A DNA stretch of 64,000 bases from Pseudomonas capeferrum (GCF_000731675.1 NZ_JMIT01000004.1:372001-436000); one strand, 5' to 3'. Positions 1 through 7,769 are shown, numbered from the stretch's first letter. Numbers and translations are program-made. Notes: generated from the sequence alone by a model not told the origin.

Positions 1-293
1 CAGCGCAGGCGGTTGGGCGTGACCGCACCCAGCGGCCCAGCCAGTGGCTGGCGCGCCAGGCGTTCGAAACGGGGGTGCAATGCAGACGGGCGGATGCGAT
101 ACAGCCAGGTGCGACGCAACTCACTGCGGCTCATGGTGAAGGCCGTGCCCGAAAGCAGTTCGGCATACAACCCATAGGGGGCTTTTTGCGGCGAGTTCTG
201 CCCGACCGGCAAGGCGCCAGGCAGTGCTTCGCTGGCAAACTCGTTGCCGAAGCCGCTCAGGTAGTGAAGGTCGGGGGACGTGTCGCGGTTCAT
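1..293 (-). CDS. hmgA: Homogentisate 1,2-dioxygenase, N-terminal part (cut by window edge)
   Basis: Reads leftward off the window, so only about the first 97 residues are present. The start MNRDTSPDLHYLSGFGNEFA and the stretch SPQKAPYGLYAELLSGTAFT are typical of homogentisate dioxygenases. The enzyme is a cytosolic non-heme iron ring-cleaving dioxygenase that opens homogentisate to maleylacetoacetate in phenylalanine/tyrosine degradation. The iron ligands lie in the C-terminal part, outside the window. The ATG follows a GGAGG ribosome binding site by about 5 bases. The gene is divergent from an IclR repressor (491-1273), and the shared 200-base gap carries a perfect palindrome, the layout known for hmgABC and HmgR in P. 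putida. Confidence 0.93.
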   Translation of the reverse strand, partial: MNRDTSPDLHYLSGFGNEFASEALPGALPVGQNSPQKAPYGLYAELLSGTAFTMSRSELRRTWLYRIRPSALHPRFERLARQPLAGPLGAVTPNRLR

Positions 294-401
294 CGATGCC
301 TCCGGGCTCTGGCAGAGCCGTTGCTGGCAGCTGGCTGCTGACCTGGCCCGGCGGTTTCCGGGGTCAGGCACTGGGGTGGCAGCACGTCTGCATTGTTTTT
401 A

Positions 402-418
402 TCGTAATCAGATTACGA
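402..418. promoter_or_regulatory. Probable HmgR operator (17-bp perfect palindrome)
   Basis: TCGTAATCAGATTACGA is a perfect 8-1-8 palindrome in the gap between hmgA and hmgR. From memory, HmgR of P. putida binds a 17-bp palindrome in the hmgA promoter, so this is very likely the operator. A second, overlapping inverted repeat follows at 412-428 (ATTACG, 5-base spacer, CGTAAT), giving three half-sites in a row. The site is about 108 bases from the hmgA start and 72 from the hmgR start, so it could act on both promoters. Confidence 0.8.
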
Positions 419-490
419 ATAACGTAATTTGCTACGGACAAGGCGTCAAGCTATAAAGGCGCCACTCGACGAATCCGGAAGCCCATGCCC

Positions 491-1273
491 ATGGCCAAAG
501 CCAGCTCACCCACTGATAACGGCAAGCAGAAGGTCCGCTCGGCGGAAGTCGGCACCGATATTCTCAAGGCACTCGCCGAACTCGCCCCCTCCACGTCGCT
601 GTCACGCCTGGCAGAGCATGTGCAGATGCCGGCGAGCAAGGTGCATCGCTACCTGCAGGCGCTCATCGCCAGCGGTTTCGCCGAACAGGATGCGGCCACC
701 AACCACTATGGCCTGGGGCGTGAAGCGTTGCGCGTGGGGTTGGCGGCGTTGGCCAGCATCGATGTGCTGAAGATCGCGGCGCTGCCGCTGTCGCAGTTGC
801 GCGATGAGCTCAACGAAAGCTGCTTTATTGCCGTATGGGGCAACCAGGGCGCGACGGTGGTCAGCATTGAACCGGCGGTGCGCGCGATCACGGTGGTGAC
901 CCAGATAGGCTCTGTGCTGCCGCTGCTCAGCTCGTCCACCGGGCTGGTGTTCGCCGCCTATCTGCCAGAACGCGAAACCATCGACTTGCGCGACCGGGAG
1001 CTGACTGCGCTGCAGCATCAAGCCTGTGACTACGCAGCCTTGTTGGAAGGCATTCGCGCGCGTGGCCTGCACCATGTGCATGGCCTGCTGATGCCGGGTG
1101 TGGATGCGCTGTCGGCACCGGTGTTCAATGCCATGGGGCAGATCGCTGCGGTGATGACCGTGGTGGGGCCGACGTCGATATTCCATGCTGACGAACATGG
1201 CCCTGCGGCGCAGCGATTGTTGGCGGCTGCGCGGGATACCAGTTGGCGGATGGGGTATGCGCCTGCGGGTTGA
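491..1273 (+). CDS. hmgR: IclR-family repressor of homogentisate catabolism
   Basis: About 260 residues: an N-terminal winged HTH (SLSRLAEHVQMPASKVHRYL is typical IclR) followed by the IclR effector-binding domain. The family senses small aromatic acids; HmgR is known to respond to homogentisate and to repress hmgABC. Divergent position to hmgA and the palindrome at 402-418 support the assignment. An in-frame ATG lies 6 bases upstream at 485, but GGAAG at 477-481 is only 3 bases from it and 9 from the ATG at 491, so 491 is preferred. A strong hairpin plus T run follows at 1456-1485. Confidence 0.88.
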   Translation: MAKASSPTDNGKQKVRSAEVGTDILKALAELAPSTSLSRLAEHVQMPASKVHRYLQALIASGFAEQDAATNHYGLGREALRVGLAALASIDVLKIAALPLSQLRDELNESCFIAVWGNQGATVVSIEPAVRAITVVTQIGSVLPLLSSSTGLVFAAYLPERETIDLRDRELTALQHQACDYAALLEGIRARGLHHVHGLLMPGVDALSAPVFNAMGQIAAVMTVVGPTSIFHADEHGPAAQRLLAAARDTSWRMGYAPAG

Positions 1274-1455
1274 GCGAAGGGGGCACTATTGCCCGAAACG
1301 TAAAGGTGAATGTCATAGGCGGCTATTTTTCCCACGGGATCAAGCGCTTATTCTTGACTCACTGGCCGGCATGAAGGGCACTACCCCCCCGCCTTTCAGG
1401 CCTGCGAGGTTCACCGACGTAGATTTTGAAGCTCCTTGATCTAACGTCTCGATTG

Positions 1456-1485
1456 GCCGCTGCGATTGCAGCGGCTTTTTTTTTT
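1456..1485 (+). terminator. Rho-independent terminator
   Basis: GCCGCTGC and GCAGCGGC form an 8-bp perfect stem with a 4-base loop, followed by ten T residues. Orientation is rightward. It lies 180 bases after the hmgR stop, with no convincing coding sequence between, so it ends either the hmgR message or a small transcript that starts in the gap. Confidence 0.9.
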
Positions 1486-1523
1486 GGGTGATCGCCTGAG
1501 GGCTGGGAGGGGCAAGCCCCCCC

Positions 1524-2429
1524 TCAAGACCACGCCACCTTCTGCTGCAAGAAACTCAGCGGTTGCTCACGAAAGGCCAGGTAATGGCGCAGCACCTGCA
1601 CCGGCGCTTCGGTATGCGGGTAATGCCCGATGCCCTGCAGCAGCACGGTATCCGGCTTCGGCACCAGTTGCCGGTAGCGCTCGACCATGCGCCCGCCAGA
1701 CACCGGGTCGACCACACCGTTGATGAAACGCAGTGGCACCCCCTCGCGTTGCAACGCACCCACCCAACGCTCGCGATGCACGGTGCGCTCCGGCAAGTAG
1801 CCGACCAGCTTGTGCAAGATACGCGTGCCCCGGTTGGCGGCGATCAGGCTCCAGCAATCATCCAGCGCGCTTTCACTCGGGTGGGTGCAGGGGCCATAGA
1901 CCTGCGACACGTTGCGCACCAGGTCGTCCCGCCCGAACGAGCGCCCCACCAGCCAGCCCAGGCGGCTGAGCAACAGCTTCTGGATCAGCAGCATCCGGTA
2001 GCTCTCGGGGAACAGCCCGCTGTTGAGAAACACGCAACTGGCGATGTTCGCTCGCTGCTCGTGGTGCCGCGCCAGCAGCTCCTGGGCCACGCTGCCGCCA
2101 TAGTCATGGGCCAGCAGGTGCACAGGCTGGTTGACCTTGAGATGGGCAAGCAACGCTTGTTGCAGGTCTGCCTGTTCCATCAGGCTGTAGGCATGGTTGA
2201 CCGGCTTGGCCGAATCGCCAAAGCCGAGCATGTCGCAGGCAATCAGCCGAAAACGCTGCGCCAAAGGCGTCCATAGGTAGTGCCAGTCCCAGCTGGCGGT
2301 GGGGAAGCCATGTAACAGAAGCAGGGGCTCTCCTTGCCCTGCGGTCCAGTAGCGGATGCTCTGGCCCCGGAAGATGAAACTCTGTCCCCGGGTACGCCAG
2401 ACGCACAATGGAATTTCGGCCAAAGGCAT
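1524..2429 (-). CDS. Alpha/beta hydrolase with Asp nucleophile (epoxide hydrolase / dehalogenase type)
   Basis: 301 residues, a full-length alpha/beta hydrolase. Visible landmarks: oxyanion segment LLLHGFPTASWDW (38-50), nucleophile elbow LLAHDYGGSV with Asp109 where lipases have Ser, likely acid Asp241 (NGVVDPVSG) and His269 (GIGHYPH). An Asp nucleophile is the rule in epoxide hydrolases and haloalkane dehalogenases, not in esterases. The substrate cannot be told from sequence. It converges on the hmgR terminator and is separated from lrgAB by about 175 bases, so it is probably a single-gene unit. Confidence 0.8.
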   Translation of the reverse strand: MPLAEIPLCVWRTRGQSFIFRGQSIRYWTAGQGEPLLLLHGFPTASWDWHYLWTPLAQRFRLIACDMLGFGDSAKPVNHAYSLMEQADLQQALLAHLKVNQPVHLLAHDYGGSVAQELLARHHEQRANIASCVFLNSGLFPESYRMLLIQKLLLSRLGWLVGRSFGRDDLVRNVSQVYGPCTHPSESALDDCWSLIAANRGTRILHKLVGYLPERTVHRERWVGALQREGVPLRFINGVVDPVSGGRMVERYRQLVPKPDTVLLQGIGHYPHTEAPVQVLRHYLAFREQPLSFLQQKVAWS

Positions 2430-2605
2430 CAGATCGGTCCCGGTGGAGTTGTGTTGACGGAATAGGGCAAGGCTGCGGTCATTGCATGTTACCTCGGCAC
2501 TTACATGTGCTCTCTATGTCGAGGCTGAGTCTAGCCAGCAGCCCATGGGCTGAAACTTGCGTTGCCAGCCAGCTTGATGACCTTGCGAGTCAGTGGCACG
2601 AACGG

Positions 2606-3292
2606 TCAGAGCAGCATGGCCAGCAGCGGTGCGGCGAACAGGTTCAGCAACCCGGTCAGGACCATGACCAGGCCGGCCACGGAACCTTCTTCGCGGCCCA
2701 TTTCCTGCGCCCTGCTGACTCCGGCACCATGCGCGCCCACCCCGAACAACGCGCCCCGCGCCAGCGCGGTACGCAACGGCAACCAGCGCAGCAGCACACC
2801 GCCGAACAGGGCGCCCAGTACCCCAGTGAACATCACGAACACCGCAGTCAGTTCCGGCACGCCGCCCAAATCGTGGGCCAGCGGCATGGCAAACGGCGTG
2901 GTGATCGAGCGCGGCACCAGCGACAGGCTGGTTGCATTGTCCAGCGCCAGCAGGTGGGCCAACCCCCACGAGCTGGCGATCGAGGCCGTGCTGCCAGCCA
3001 GCATGCCCATCATCAGCGCCGGCCAGTGACGCGCCAGCAGCGCCCGCTGTTGCCATATGGGCACGGCGAACGCCACGGTCACCGGGCCGAGCACGGCCAT
3101 CAGCCAATGGGTGTTGCGGGCGTATTCGGCATAGGCGGTATGCAGCGGTACGGCCACCGCCAGCAGCAATGCGGGCACCAGGATCAGCGGAGACAGCACA
3201 TAGCGCCCGCTGCGCCGGTACAGCCAGCGGCTGCCCAGGTACGCCAGCAAGGTCAGCGCCAGCCAGAACAACGGCATGGGTTCAAGGCTCAT
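2606..3292 (-). CDS. lrgB: LrgB/CidB-family membrane protein
   Basis: 228 residues, strongly hydrophobic, with about six or more membrane segments. The segment around NATSLSLVPRSITTPFAMPL is the conserved core of LrgB/CidB proteins. In Gram-positive bacteria the LrgAB/CidAB pair is linked to cell lysis control, and related plant and bacterial proteins transport glycolate, pyruvate or other small carboxylates. Its start overlaps the end of the upstream lrgA gene by 11 bases, so the two are translationally coupled. Regulation probably involves the divergent LysR gene at 3764. Confidence 0.88.
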   Translation of the reverse strand: MSLEPMPLFWLALTLLAYLGSRWLYRRSGRYVLSPLILVPALLLAVAVPLHTAYAEYARNTHWLMAVLGPVTVAFAVPIWQQRALLARHWPALMMGMLAGSTASIASSWGLAHLLALDNATSLSLVPRSITTPFAMPLAHDLGGVPELTAVFVMFTGVLGALFGGVLLRWLPLRTALARGALFGVGAHGAGVSRAQEMGREEGSVAGLVMVLTGLLNLFAAPLLAMLL

Positions 3293-3668
3293 GGCGCAAG
3301 CTCCAGCGGCACACCAGTTCGACGGTGAGTGCGGTCACTACCATGACCATCAACGTGCTCACGGCAATCACCAACAGAATGCGCCAACCTTCTTCGCGCA
3401 CCAGGGTGCCGTAATCGAGCAGGCTCATCAGCGCCGGAATGAAGAACAACAACATCTCGGCCATCAGCCAGCCGGCGCCCAGTTGCAGCGTGGCCGGCTT
3501 GACCACGCCGCTGGCGAACAGCAGCAGAAGCAATGCCAGCCCCATGACCCCGGCGGGGATCGGCCAGCCCAGCCAGGCAGCCAGCTGGCCGCCGAACAGG
3601 AACAAGGCATAGAGGGTCGCCAACTCGACAAGCAGGCGCAGGGCTTTTTTCACTAACGCAGGTTTCAT
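3282..3668 (-). CDS. lrgA: CidA/LrgA-family membrane protein
   Basis: 128 residues with four predicted membrane segments, the usual size for CidA/LrgA holin-like proteins. Conserved features include the GWPIPAGVMGLALLLLL stretch (34-50) and the FFIPALMSL stretch. The ATG at 3668 follows a good GAGGAAG site; upstream in-frame codons would run into the divergent LysR promoter and are rejected. It pairs with lrgB. The pair may form a small-carboxylate exporter or take part in murein hydrolase control; the sequence alone does not decide between these. Confidence 0.87.
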   Translation of the reverse strand: MKPALVKKALRLLVELATLYALFLFGGQLAAWLGWPIPAGVMGLALLLLLFASGVVKPATLQLGAGWLMAEMLLFFIPALMSLLDYGTLVREEGWRILLVIAVSTLMVMVVTALTVELVCRWSLRHEP

Positions 3669-3763
3669 GGGGCTTCCTCGACAGGCCCTCATTTTAAGAT
3701 TTACCTGCCTAGGCCAGAAGCGAATTGTTAGACTGGCCTGCATTCCAGAATGGAATTGGAAAC

Positions 3764-4645
3764 ATGGAATTCAAACAACTGCGCAGCTTCATCGAAGTGG
3801 TCCACCGCGGGGGCTTTACCCAGGCGGCGCAGACCCTGCACATCAGCCAGTCGGCGGTGAGCAAGCAAGTGGCTCAGCTGGAGCAGGACGTGGGCCAGCC
3901 GCTGCTTGAACGGCAAGCCTCGCAACTGCACCTGACTGCGGCCGGGCGCATCGTGCTGGAGCGCGGCGAAGCACTGCTGCGCCAGCGCCAGGCATTGCTC
4001 AGCGAACTCGATGACCTCGGCCAGATGGCTCGCGGCGAACTGCGCCTGGGCTTGCCGATGCTGGGCAGCGATGCCCTGTTCGCCGGCCTGTTCGCCGAAT
4101 ACCGGCAACGCTACCCGAACATCACCATCCAGTTGCTTGAAGGCGGCAGCCGTAGCGTCGAGCAAGCGGTACGCAGCGGCGAGCTGGAACTCGGTGGTAG
4201 CCTCACGCCCAGTGACAGCGCCTTCGAGCACCAGCCTTTCTGCAACGAACCACTCGATGCCCTGCTGCCCGCCGGGCATGCGCTGGCGGGCGCGGATGGC
4301 GTGCATCTGCGGCAACTGGCCGATACGCCGTTTCTGCTGTATCAGCGCAGCTTCGTGCTCAATGACCGGTTGCTAAAGGCCTGCCAGCAACAGGGCTTCA
4401 CCCCGAAAGAAGGCGGGCGCAGTGGCCAGGCGGATTTTCTGGTGGCGTTGGTGGCAGCGGGCCAGGGCGTGGTGTTGCTGCCCCGGGTGGTGGCCAAGGC
4501 CCTGGAACGCCCCGGGGTGGTGCGCTTGCCGCTGCAGGCGCCGCTGGACCTGCGCTGGGACATCGCGTTCATCTGGCGGCGGGGGGCGTACTTGTCACGG
4601 GCAGCGCAGGCGTGGTTGGCGTTGCTGCGTGAGCGCGCCAGTTGA
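3764..4645 (+). CDS. LysR-family regulator, divergent from lrgAB
   Basis: 293 residues with an N-terminal winged HTH (MEFKQLRSFIEVVHRGGFTQ, then SQSAVSKQVAQLEQDVGQPL) and a C-terminal periplasmic-binding-protein-like effector domain. The start MEFKQLRSF is canonical for the family; twelve further in-frame codons upstream are not supported by a ribosome site. The 95-base gap to lrgA is the usual LysR arrangement, so lrgAB is the likely target. The effector is unknown. Confidence 0.88.
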   Translation: MEFKQLRSFIEVVHRGGFTQAAQTLHISQSAVSKQVAQLEQDVGQPLLERQASQLHLTAAGRIVLERGEALLRQRQALLSELDDLGQMARGELRLGLPMLGSDALFAGLFAEYRQRYPNITIQLLEGGSRSVEQAVRSGELELGGSLTPSDSAFEHQPFCNEPLDALLPAGHALAGADGVHLRQLADTPFLLYQRSFVLNDRLLKACQQQGFTPKEGGRSGQADFLVALVAAGQGVVLLPRVVAKALERPGVVRLPLQAPLDLRWDIAFIWRRGAYLSRAAQAWLALLRERAS

Positions 4646-4663
4646 ATCGCAGGTTGGAGCGGG

Positions 4664-5119
4664 TCAGCCGTTGAGGGCCTGCGCAAACGAGGCCAACCAC
4701 GGTTCGGCATCGGTTTCAGGGGTCACCGTCTCACTGGCATCCAGGCGCAGCATGGGCTGCACTTCATGCACCCCCAGCTCAGCGAACAGCTCACGCATCT
4801 GCTCGCCACCGCCGCAGTACGTATCACCATAACTGGAGTCGCCCAATGCGATCACCGCACCCGGCAGACCACGCCAGGCGGCGGGCAAAGTGTCGCGAAT
4901 CATGCTGTACAGCGGCATGAGGTTGTCCGGCAGCTCGCCCATGCCGGTGGTCGAAGTCACCGCCAGCAATGCCTCGGGGGCAAAACCTTCTACGTCCTGC
5001 AGGGTGGCACGCGCGGCATGCCAAGCCTCATGGCCCGCAGCCTTGAGCAACGATTCGGCATGGCGGGCGACTTCTTCGGCGGTGCCGTACACCGACCCGG
5101 AAATAATGGCGACTTTCAT
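4664..5119 (-). CDS. Short-chain flavodoxin (MioC-like)
   Basis: 151 residues, one flavodoxin domain. The N-terminal SGSVYGTAEEVARH is the FMN phosphate-binding loop; TSTTGMGELPDN and GDSSYGDTYCGGG are the two FMN ring loops. The size and the last loop resemble MioC and other single-domain flavodoxins that shuttle electrons in the cytosol. The partner enzyme is not evident nearby. It is convergent with the LysR gene, 18 bases apart, and its start faces a short gap and the broken LOV gene. Confidence 0.9.
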   Translation of the reverse strand: MKVAIISGSVYGTAEEVARHAESLLKAAGHEAWHAARATLQDVEGFAPEALLAVTSTTGMGELPDNLMPLYSMIRDTLPAAWRGLPGAVIALGDSSYGDTYCGGGEQMRELFAELGVHEVQPMLRLDASETVTPETDAEPWLASFAQALNG

Positions 5120-5231
5120 CGGGAAGAGGATTCCGAAACTGAGTGAAAACGTAGGATACTAGCATTCAACGCTGGCAAAAGGCCGCCTCGACCCAACTAC
5201 CAGCCCCCTTTTCTCGCCCAATGGCCCGGAC

Positions 5232-5379
5232 ATGATCAACGCGCAACTGCTGCAATCGATGGTCGATGCGTCCAACGACGGCATCGTGGTCGCCGAAAAG
5301 GAAGGTCAGCCGCCAGGTCGAACTGGAGCGCGAACTGGCAGAAATGTACGCTCGTCAGAAATCTGACCTACGCTCCTGA
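5232..5379 (+). pseudogene. Short LOV blue-light photoreceptor, internal deletion (PpSB1-LOV-like)
   Basis: The first 25 codons read MINAQLLQSMVDASNDGIVV then AEKEG, which match the N-terminal cap of short LOV proteins such as PpSB1-LOV of P. putida. After position about 5305 the frame changes; the next frame reads SRQVELERELAEMYARQKSD then LRS and a stop, the C-terminal J-alpha-like helix of the same family. About 100 residues are missing, including the whole flavin pocket and the photoactive cysteine motif (NCRFLQ in the family). The present frame stops at 5364-5366 after 44 codons. It precedes a PilZ-like gene and a LitR-like MerR gene, the place of the LOV gene in relatives. Family match is from memory of the sequences. 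Confidence 0.82.
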
Positions 5380-5438
5380 ACCAAGCGCGCCTCGCACGGT
5401 CAATCCCGTTGAAGAAATCGCCACCGCCGAGTTCGATC

Positions 5439-6056
5439 ATGCAAGCAGATGCGCTCCTGACCCAGGACGAGCTGGATTTCATACAGAACATGCAGCACTC
5501 GCCCCAGTTCAACCTGGCTGACACGATGTCCAGCCTGCTGGTCAATGGCGACCGCCGGATTCAGACCTTGCTCACCCGCCTGGTGGCCAACGAGCAGGTG
5601 ACCTTGCAGGCGCAGTTCAACAACCAGCAGATCAGCTTTCCGCTGCAACTGGTGGAAGACGAGTTCCATGCCCTGCACCTGCAGCTGGGCTCCCCGGAAA
5701 TCTACGAAGACGGCCCGATGCGGCGCCCATGGCGCTTGTCCATGGACCAGCCAAGCGCACTGCTCGATGCACATGATCAGCAAAGCGGCCTGTGGGTTCG
5801 CGAAATCTCGTTCAAGGGCGCTTTGCTGGAGATCCGCGACCTGGCACAAGCCCCTGCGCGCTTCGAATTGTGCTTTGCACCTGCCGGCATTGCGCCTATC
5901 GAGCTGCACGGCGTGCTGCGTCGGCGCATTGGCCCCGACCTTGCGGCCTACGATTTGAGCTGCAGCCCCGCCGAAGAGATCGAGCGCCTGCGCGAATACA
6001 TCCTGCAAGCCCATCGCCAGGCTCACCCGGAGCTGCACAGTCAGGTATCGAGCTGA
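5439..6056 (+). CDS. PilZ-like domain protein
   Basis: About 205 residues, soluble. The C-terminal half (from GLWVREISFKGALLEI to LRRRIGPDLAAYDL) resembles a PilZ beta-barrel, with EISFKG in place of the usual D/N-x-S-x-x-G and RRPWR as a weak counterpart of R-x-x-x-R. PilZ domains bind c-di-GMP, but with these changes binding is uncertain. An in-frame TTG at 5409 would add ten residues; neither start has a clear ribosome site. It follows the broken LOV gene and its end overlaps by 16 bases the end of the convergent MerR-family gene. Function unknown. Confidence 0.65.
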   Translation: MQADALLTQDELDFIQNMQHSPQFNLADTMSSLLVNGDRRIQTLLTRLVANEQVTLQAQFNNQQISFPLQLVEDEFHALHLQLGSPEIYEDGPMRRPWRLSMDQPSALLDAHDQQSGLWVREISFKGALLEIRDLAQAPARFELCFAPAGIAPIELHGVLRRRIGPDLAAYDLSCSPAEEIERLREYILQAHRQAHPELHSQVSS

Positions 6057-6991
6057 CCACCCAGAAACTGCCGCAGCCGTTGGCGCATCACGCTGCCTTG
6101 TGCCCCCAGGCACGCTACCGGGCTGCCTGCCAGGCTGTCCTGGGCGAGCTCGGCCACTTTACCGGCCAGCAGCAACGGGCACTCAAGGCCCACCACCAGC
6201 CGCCCAAGGCGCTTGCTCAACTCGGCGGTCGGCGCCTGATTGGAAAACAGCACCAAGGCATCAGGCCTGAGCCGCTCGCAAATCAGCGTCAGCTCTTGCA
6301 AAGGCTGCCCTGGCGCCAACACACTTACCTCCACCTCATCGCACCCCAGCAACAAGGCCGTCACCAGCAATTCCAACTCGTGACAAGGCCCCGCCAATGG
6401 CGCCAGCAAGACGCTGCGGCTGCGCGGCATGCGCGATAGCTGCAAGCGCACGAATACGCGGCTGCGCATGAACTGATCGAAGAACAGCCATTCACTGGCC
6501 TGGCCGAAGGCCCGCTGGCCGTAGCCGCTCTGGCCTGCCGCCAAATCGTGCCACACCGGCATGAAGATTTCGCCGAATACCTGATCCAGCGAATGGCTCG
6601 CGAACGCCTTGTCGAACAGACGGTGCAGGCGCGTGCCATCAACGCGCAGAACCGCCTCGTGTATCTGCTGCCGCCATCTCAGCCGGGCACTTTGCTCATC
6701 GCCGTTATCCTCCACCAGCGCCTGGCTACGGACAAGGATGCTAGCCACCTTGCTCACTGCAACGCCGCGCTCCAGCCAGCCGAGGATGTTGCGGATATCA
6801 TCGATATCGGCTTGGGAGTACAGGCGATGGCCACTGTCGGTACGGGTGGGCAGAATGAGCCCATAACGGCGCTCCCAGGCGCGCAGGGTCACTGGGTTTA
6901 CGCCCGTCAGGCGGGAGACTTCACGAATCGGGAACAGCTCCTGGTGTTGCAGTCCCTCGTCGATCGGCGAGGTACGTCCCTGTTTGCTCAT
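6041..6991 (-). CDS. MerR-family regulator, LitR/CarH class II type (PplR-like)
   Basis: 316 residues: an N-terminal MerR HTH (IREVSRLTGVNPVTLRAWER, then RYGL) and a C-terminal region with the fold order of the CarH/LitR cobalamin domain. The cobalamin signature E/D-x-H-x-x-G is degraded: the region reads GPCHELELL, keeping His but losing the acidic residue and the glycine. That is the description of class II LitR proteins (PplR1-3 of P. putida KT2440), which do not use B12 but depend on short LOV photosensors encoded nearby. From memory PplR3 is next to PpSB1-LOV, so this is most likely the pplR3 counterpart. A GTG at 6997 is an alternative start. Regulator of light-induced genes is inferred. 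Confidence 0.82.
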   Translation of the reverse strand: MSKQGRTSPIDEGLQHQELFPIREVSRLTGVNPVTLRAWERRYGLILPTRTDSGHRLYSQADIDDIRNILGWLERGVAVSKVASILVRSQALVEDNGDEQSARLRWRQQIHEAVLRVDGTRLHRLFDKAFASHSLDQVFGEIFMPVWHDLAAGQSGYGQRAFGQASEWLFFDQFMRSRVFVRLQLSRMPRSRSVLLAPLAGPCHELELLVTALLLGCDEVEVSVLAPGQPLQELTLICERLRPDALVLFSNQAPTAELSKRLGRLVVGLECPLLLAGKVAELAQDSLAGSPVACLGAQGSVMRQRLRQFLGGQLDT

Positions 6992-7023
6992 CTGCACTGA
7001 GTACCCGTGTGCGGAAGTTGAAC

Positions 7024-7059
7024 GCGCATGTTACTACGAACAGCCTAGTGCGCATGTTA
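7024..7059. promoter_or_regulatory. Direct repeat upstream of the MerR gene
   Basis: GCGCATGTTA occurs at 7024-7033 and again at 7050-7059, 26 bases apart centre to centre, about 33 to 68 bases upstream of the MerR start. MerR/LitR proteins bind repeats in their own promoters, so autoregulation is possible. The repeat does not match the TGTACA-type box I recall for PplR1, so the assignment is inference only. Confidence 0.4.
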
Positions 7060-7208
7060 ACAACTGTTCGCCCCTTGCTCTTGCGGTATGACGCCATATC
7101 GCGATAATTCGCGCCCGATTCTTGCATGCATGCCTGTGTCGCCCACCACCCCGGGCGACGCCGCCAAGGGGCCAGCTACCCGCCAGCCCCGTCGCCAGGA
7201 GATACACG

Positions 7209-7769
7209 ATGTCTACCCCACCCGTCACCCTGCTGGTGTCGCGCCGCGCCGCCCACGGCCGTTACCAGGCCCTGCTGGCTTGGCTCCACGAAGGCGAGCA
7301 ACTGGCCACCGACTTCCCCGGCTACCTCGGTTCGGGCATCTTCGCGCCGCCTCGCGATAGCGATGAATTCCAGATCATCTTTCGCTTCAGTGACGAACCT
7401 ACACTGCACGCCTGGGAACATTCCGCCTCGCGCCGGGCCTGGCTGCAACGTGGCAACGGGCTGTTTGAACGCCCCAAAGAAGCGCGCGTAAGCGGTCTCG
7501 ATGACTGGTTTGGCACCAATAGAGTGCAAAAACCGCCACGCTGGAAGCAGGCAGTCGCTATCTGGCTAGCCTTTTTCCCAGTCTCGTTGCTGTTCAACCT
7601 GTTGTTCGGGCATTGGCTGGCAGGCATGGACCTGGTGCCGCGTGTGATGCTCAGTACCCTGGCCCTGACGCCTGTGATGGTGTACCTGTTCATCCCCCTC
7701 TCCACACGCCTGCTGGCGGGCTGGCTGCATGCCGCCCCAGCTACTGCTGCAGCCCTGCGCAGCCGCTGA
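7209..7769 (+). CDS. Antibiotic biosynthesis monooxygenase-fold protein with C-terminal membrane anchor
   Basis: 186 residues. Residues 5 to about 100 form a dimeric alpha-beta barrel (ABM) domain (VTLLVSRRAAHGRYQALLAW, then FRFSDEPTLHAWEHSASRRA); two hydrophobic helices follow (AVAIWLAFFPVSLLFNLLFG and LSTLALTPVMVYLFIPL). Such ABM-plus-two-helix proteins are common in Proteobacteria and uncharacterised. The ATG at 7209 follows CAGGAG by 7 bases; the longer upstream reading has no such site. It is divergent from the MerR gene and 62 bases before folM. Confidence 0.8.
   Translation: MSTPPVTLLVSRRAAHGRYQALLAWLHEGEQLATDFPGYLGSGIFAPPRDSDEFQIIFRFSDEPTLHAWEHSASRRAWLQRGNGLFERPKEARVSGLDDWFGTNRVQKPPRWKQAVAIWLAFFPVSLLFNLLFGHWLAGMDLVPRVMLSTLALTPVMVYLFIPLSTRLLAGWLHAAPATAAALRSR

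Noticed and set aside
1185..1439. 84-codon rightward frame crossing the end of hmgR
   Set aside because: Overlaps hmgR in another frame, no ribosome site, Arg/Pro-rich; treated as non-coding.
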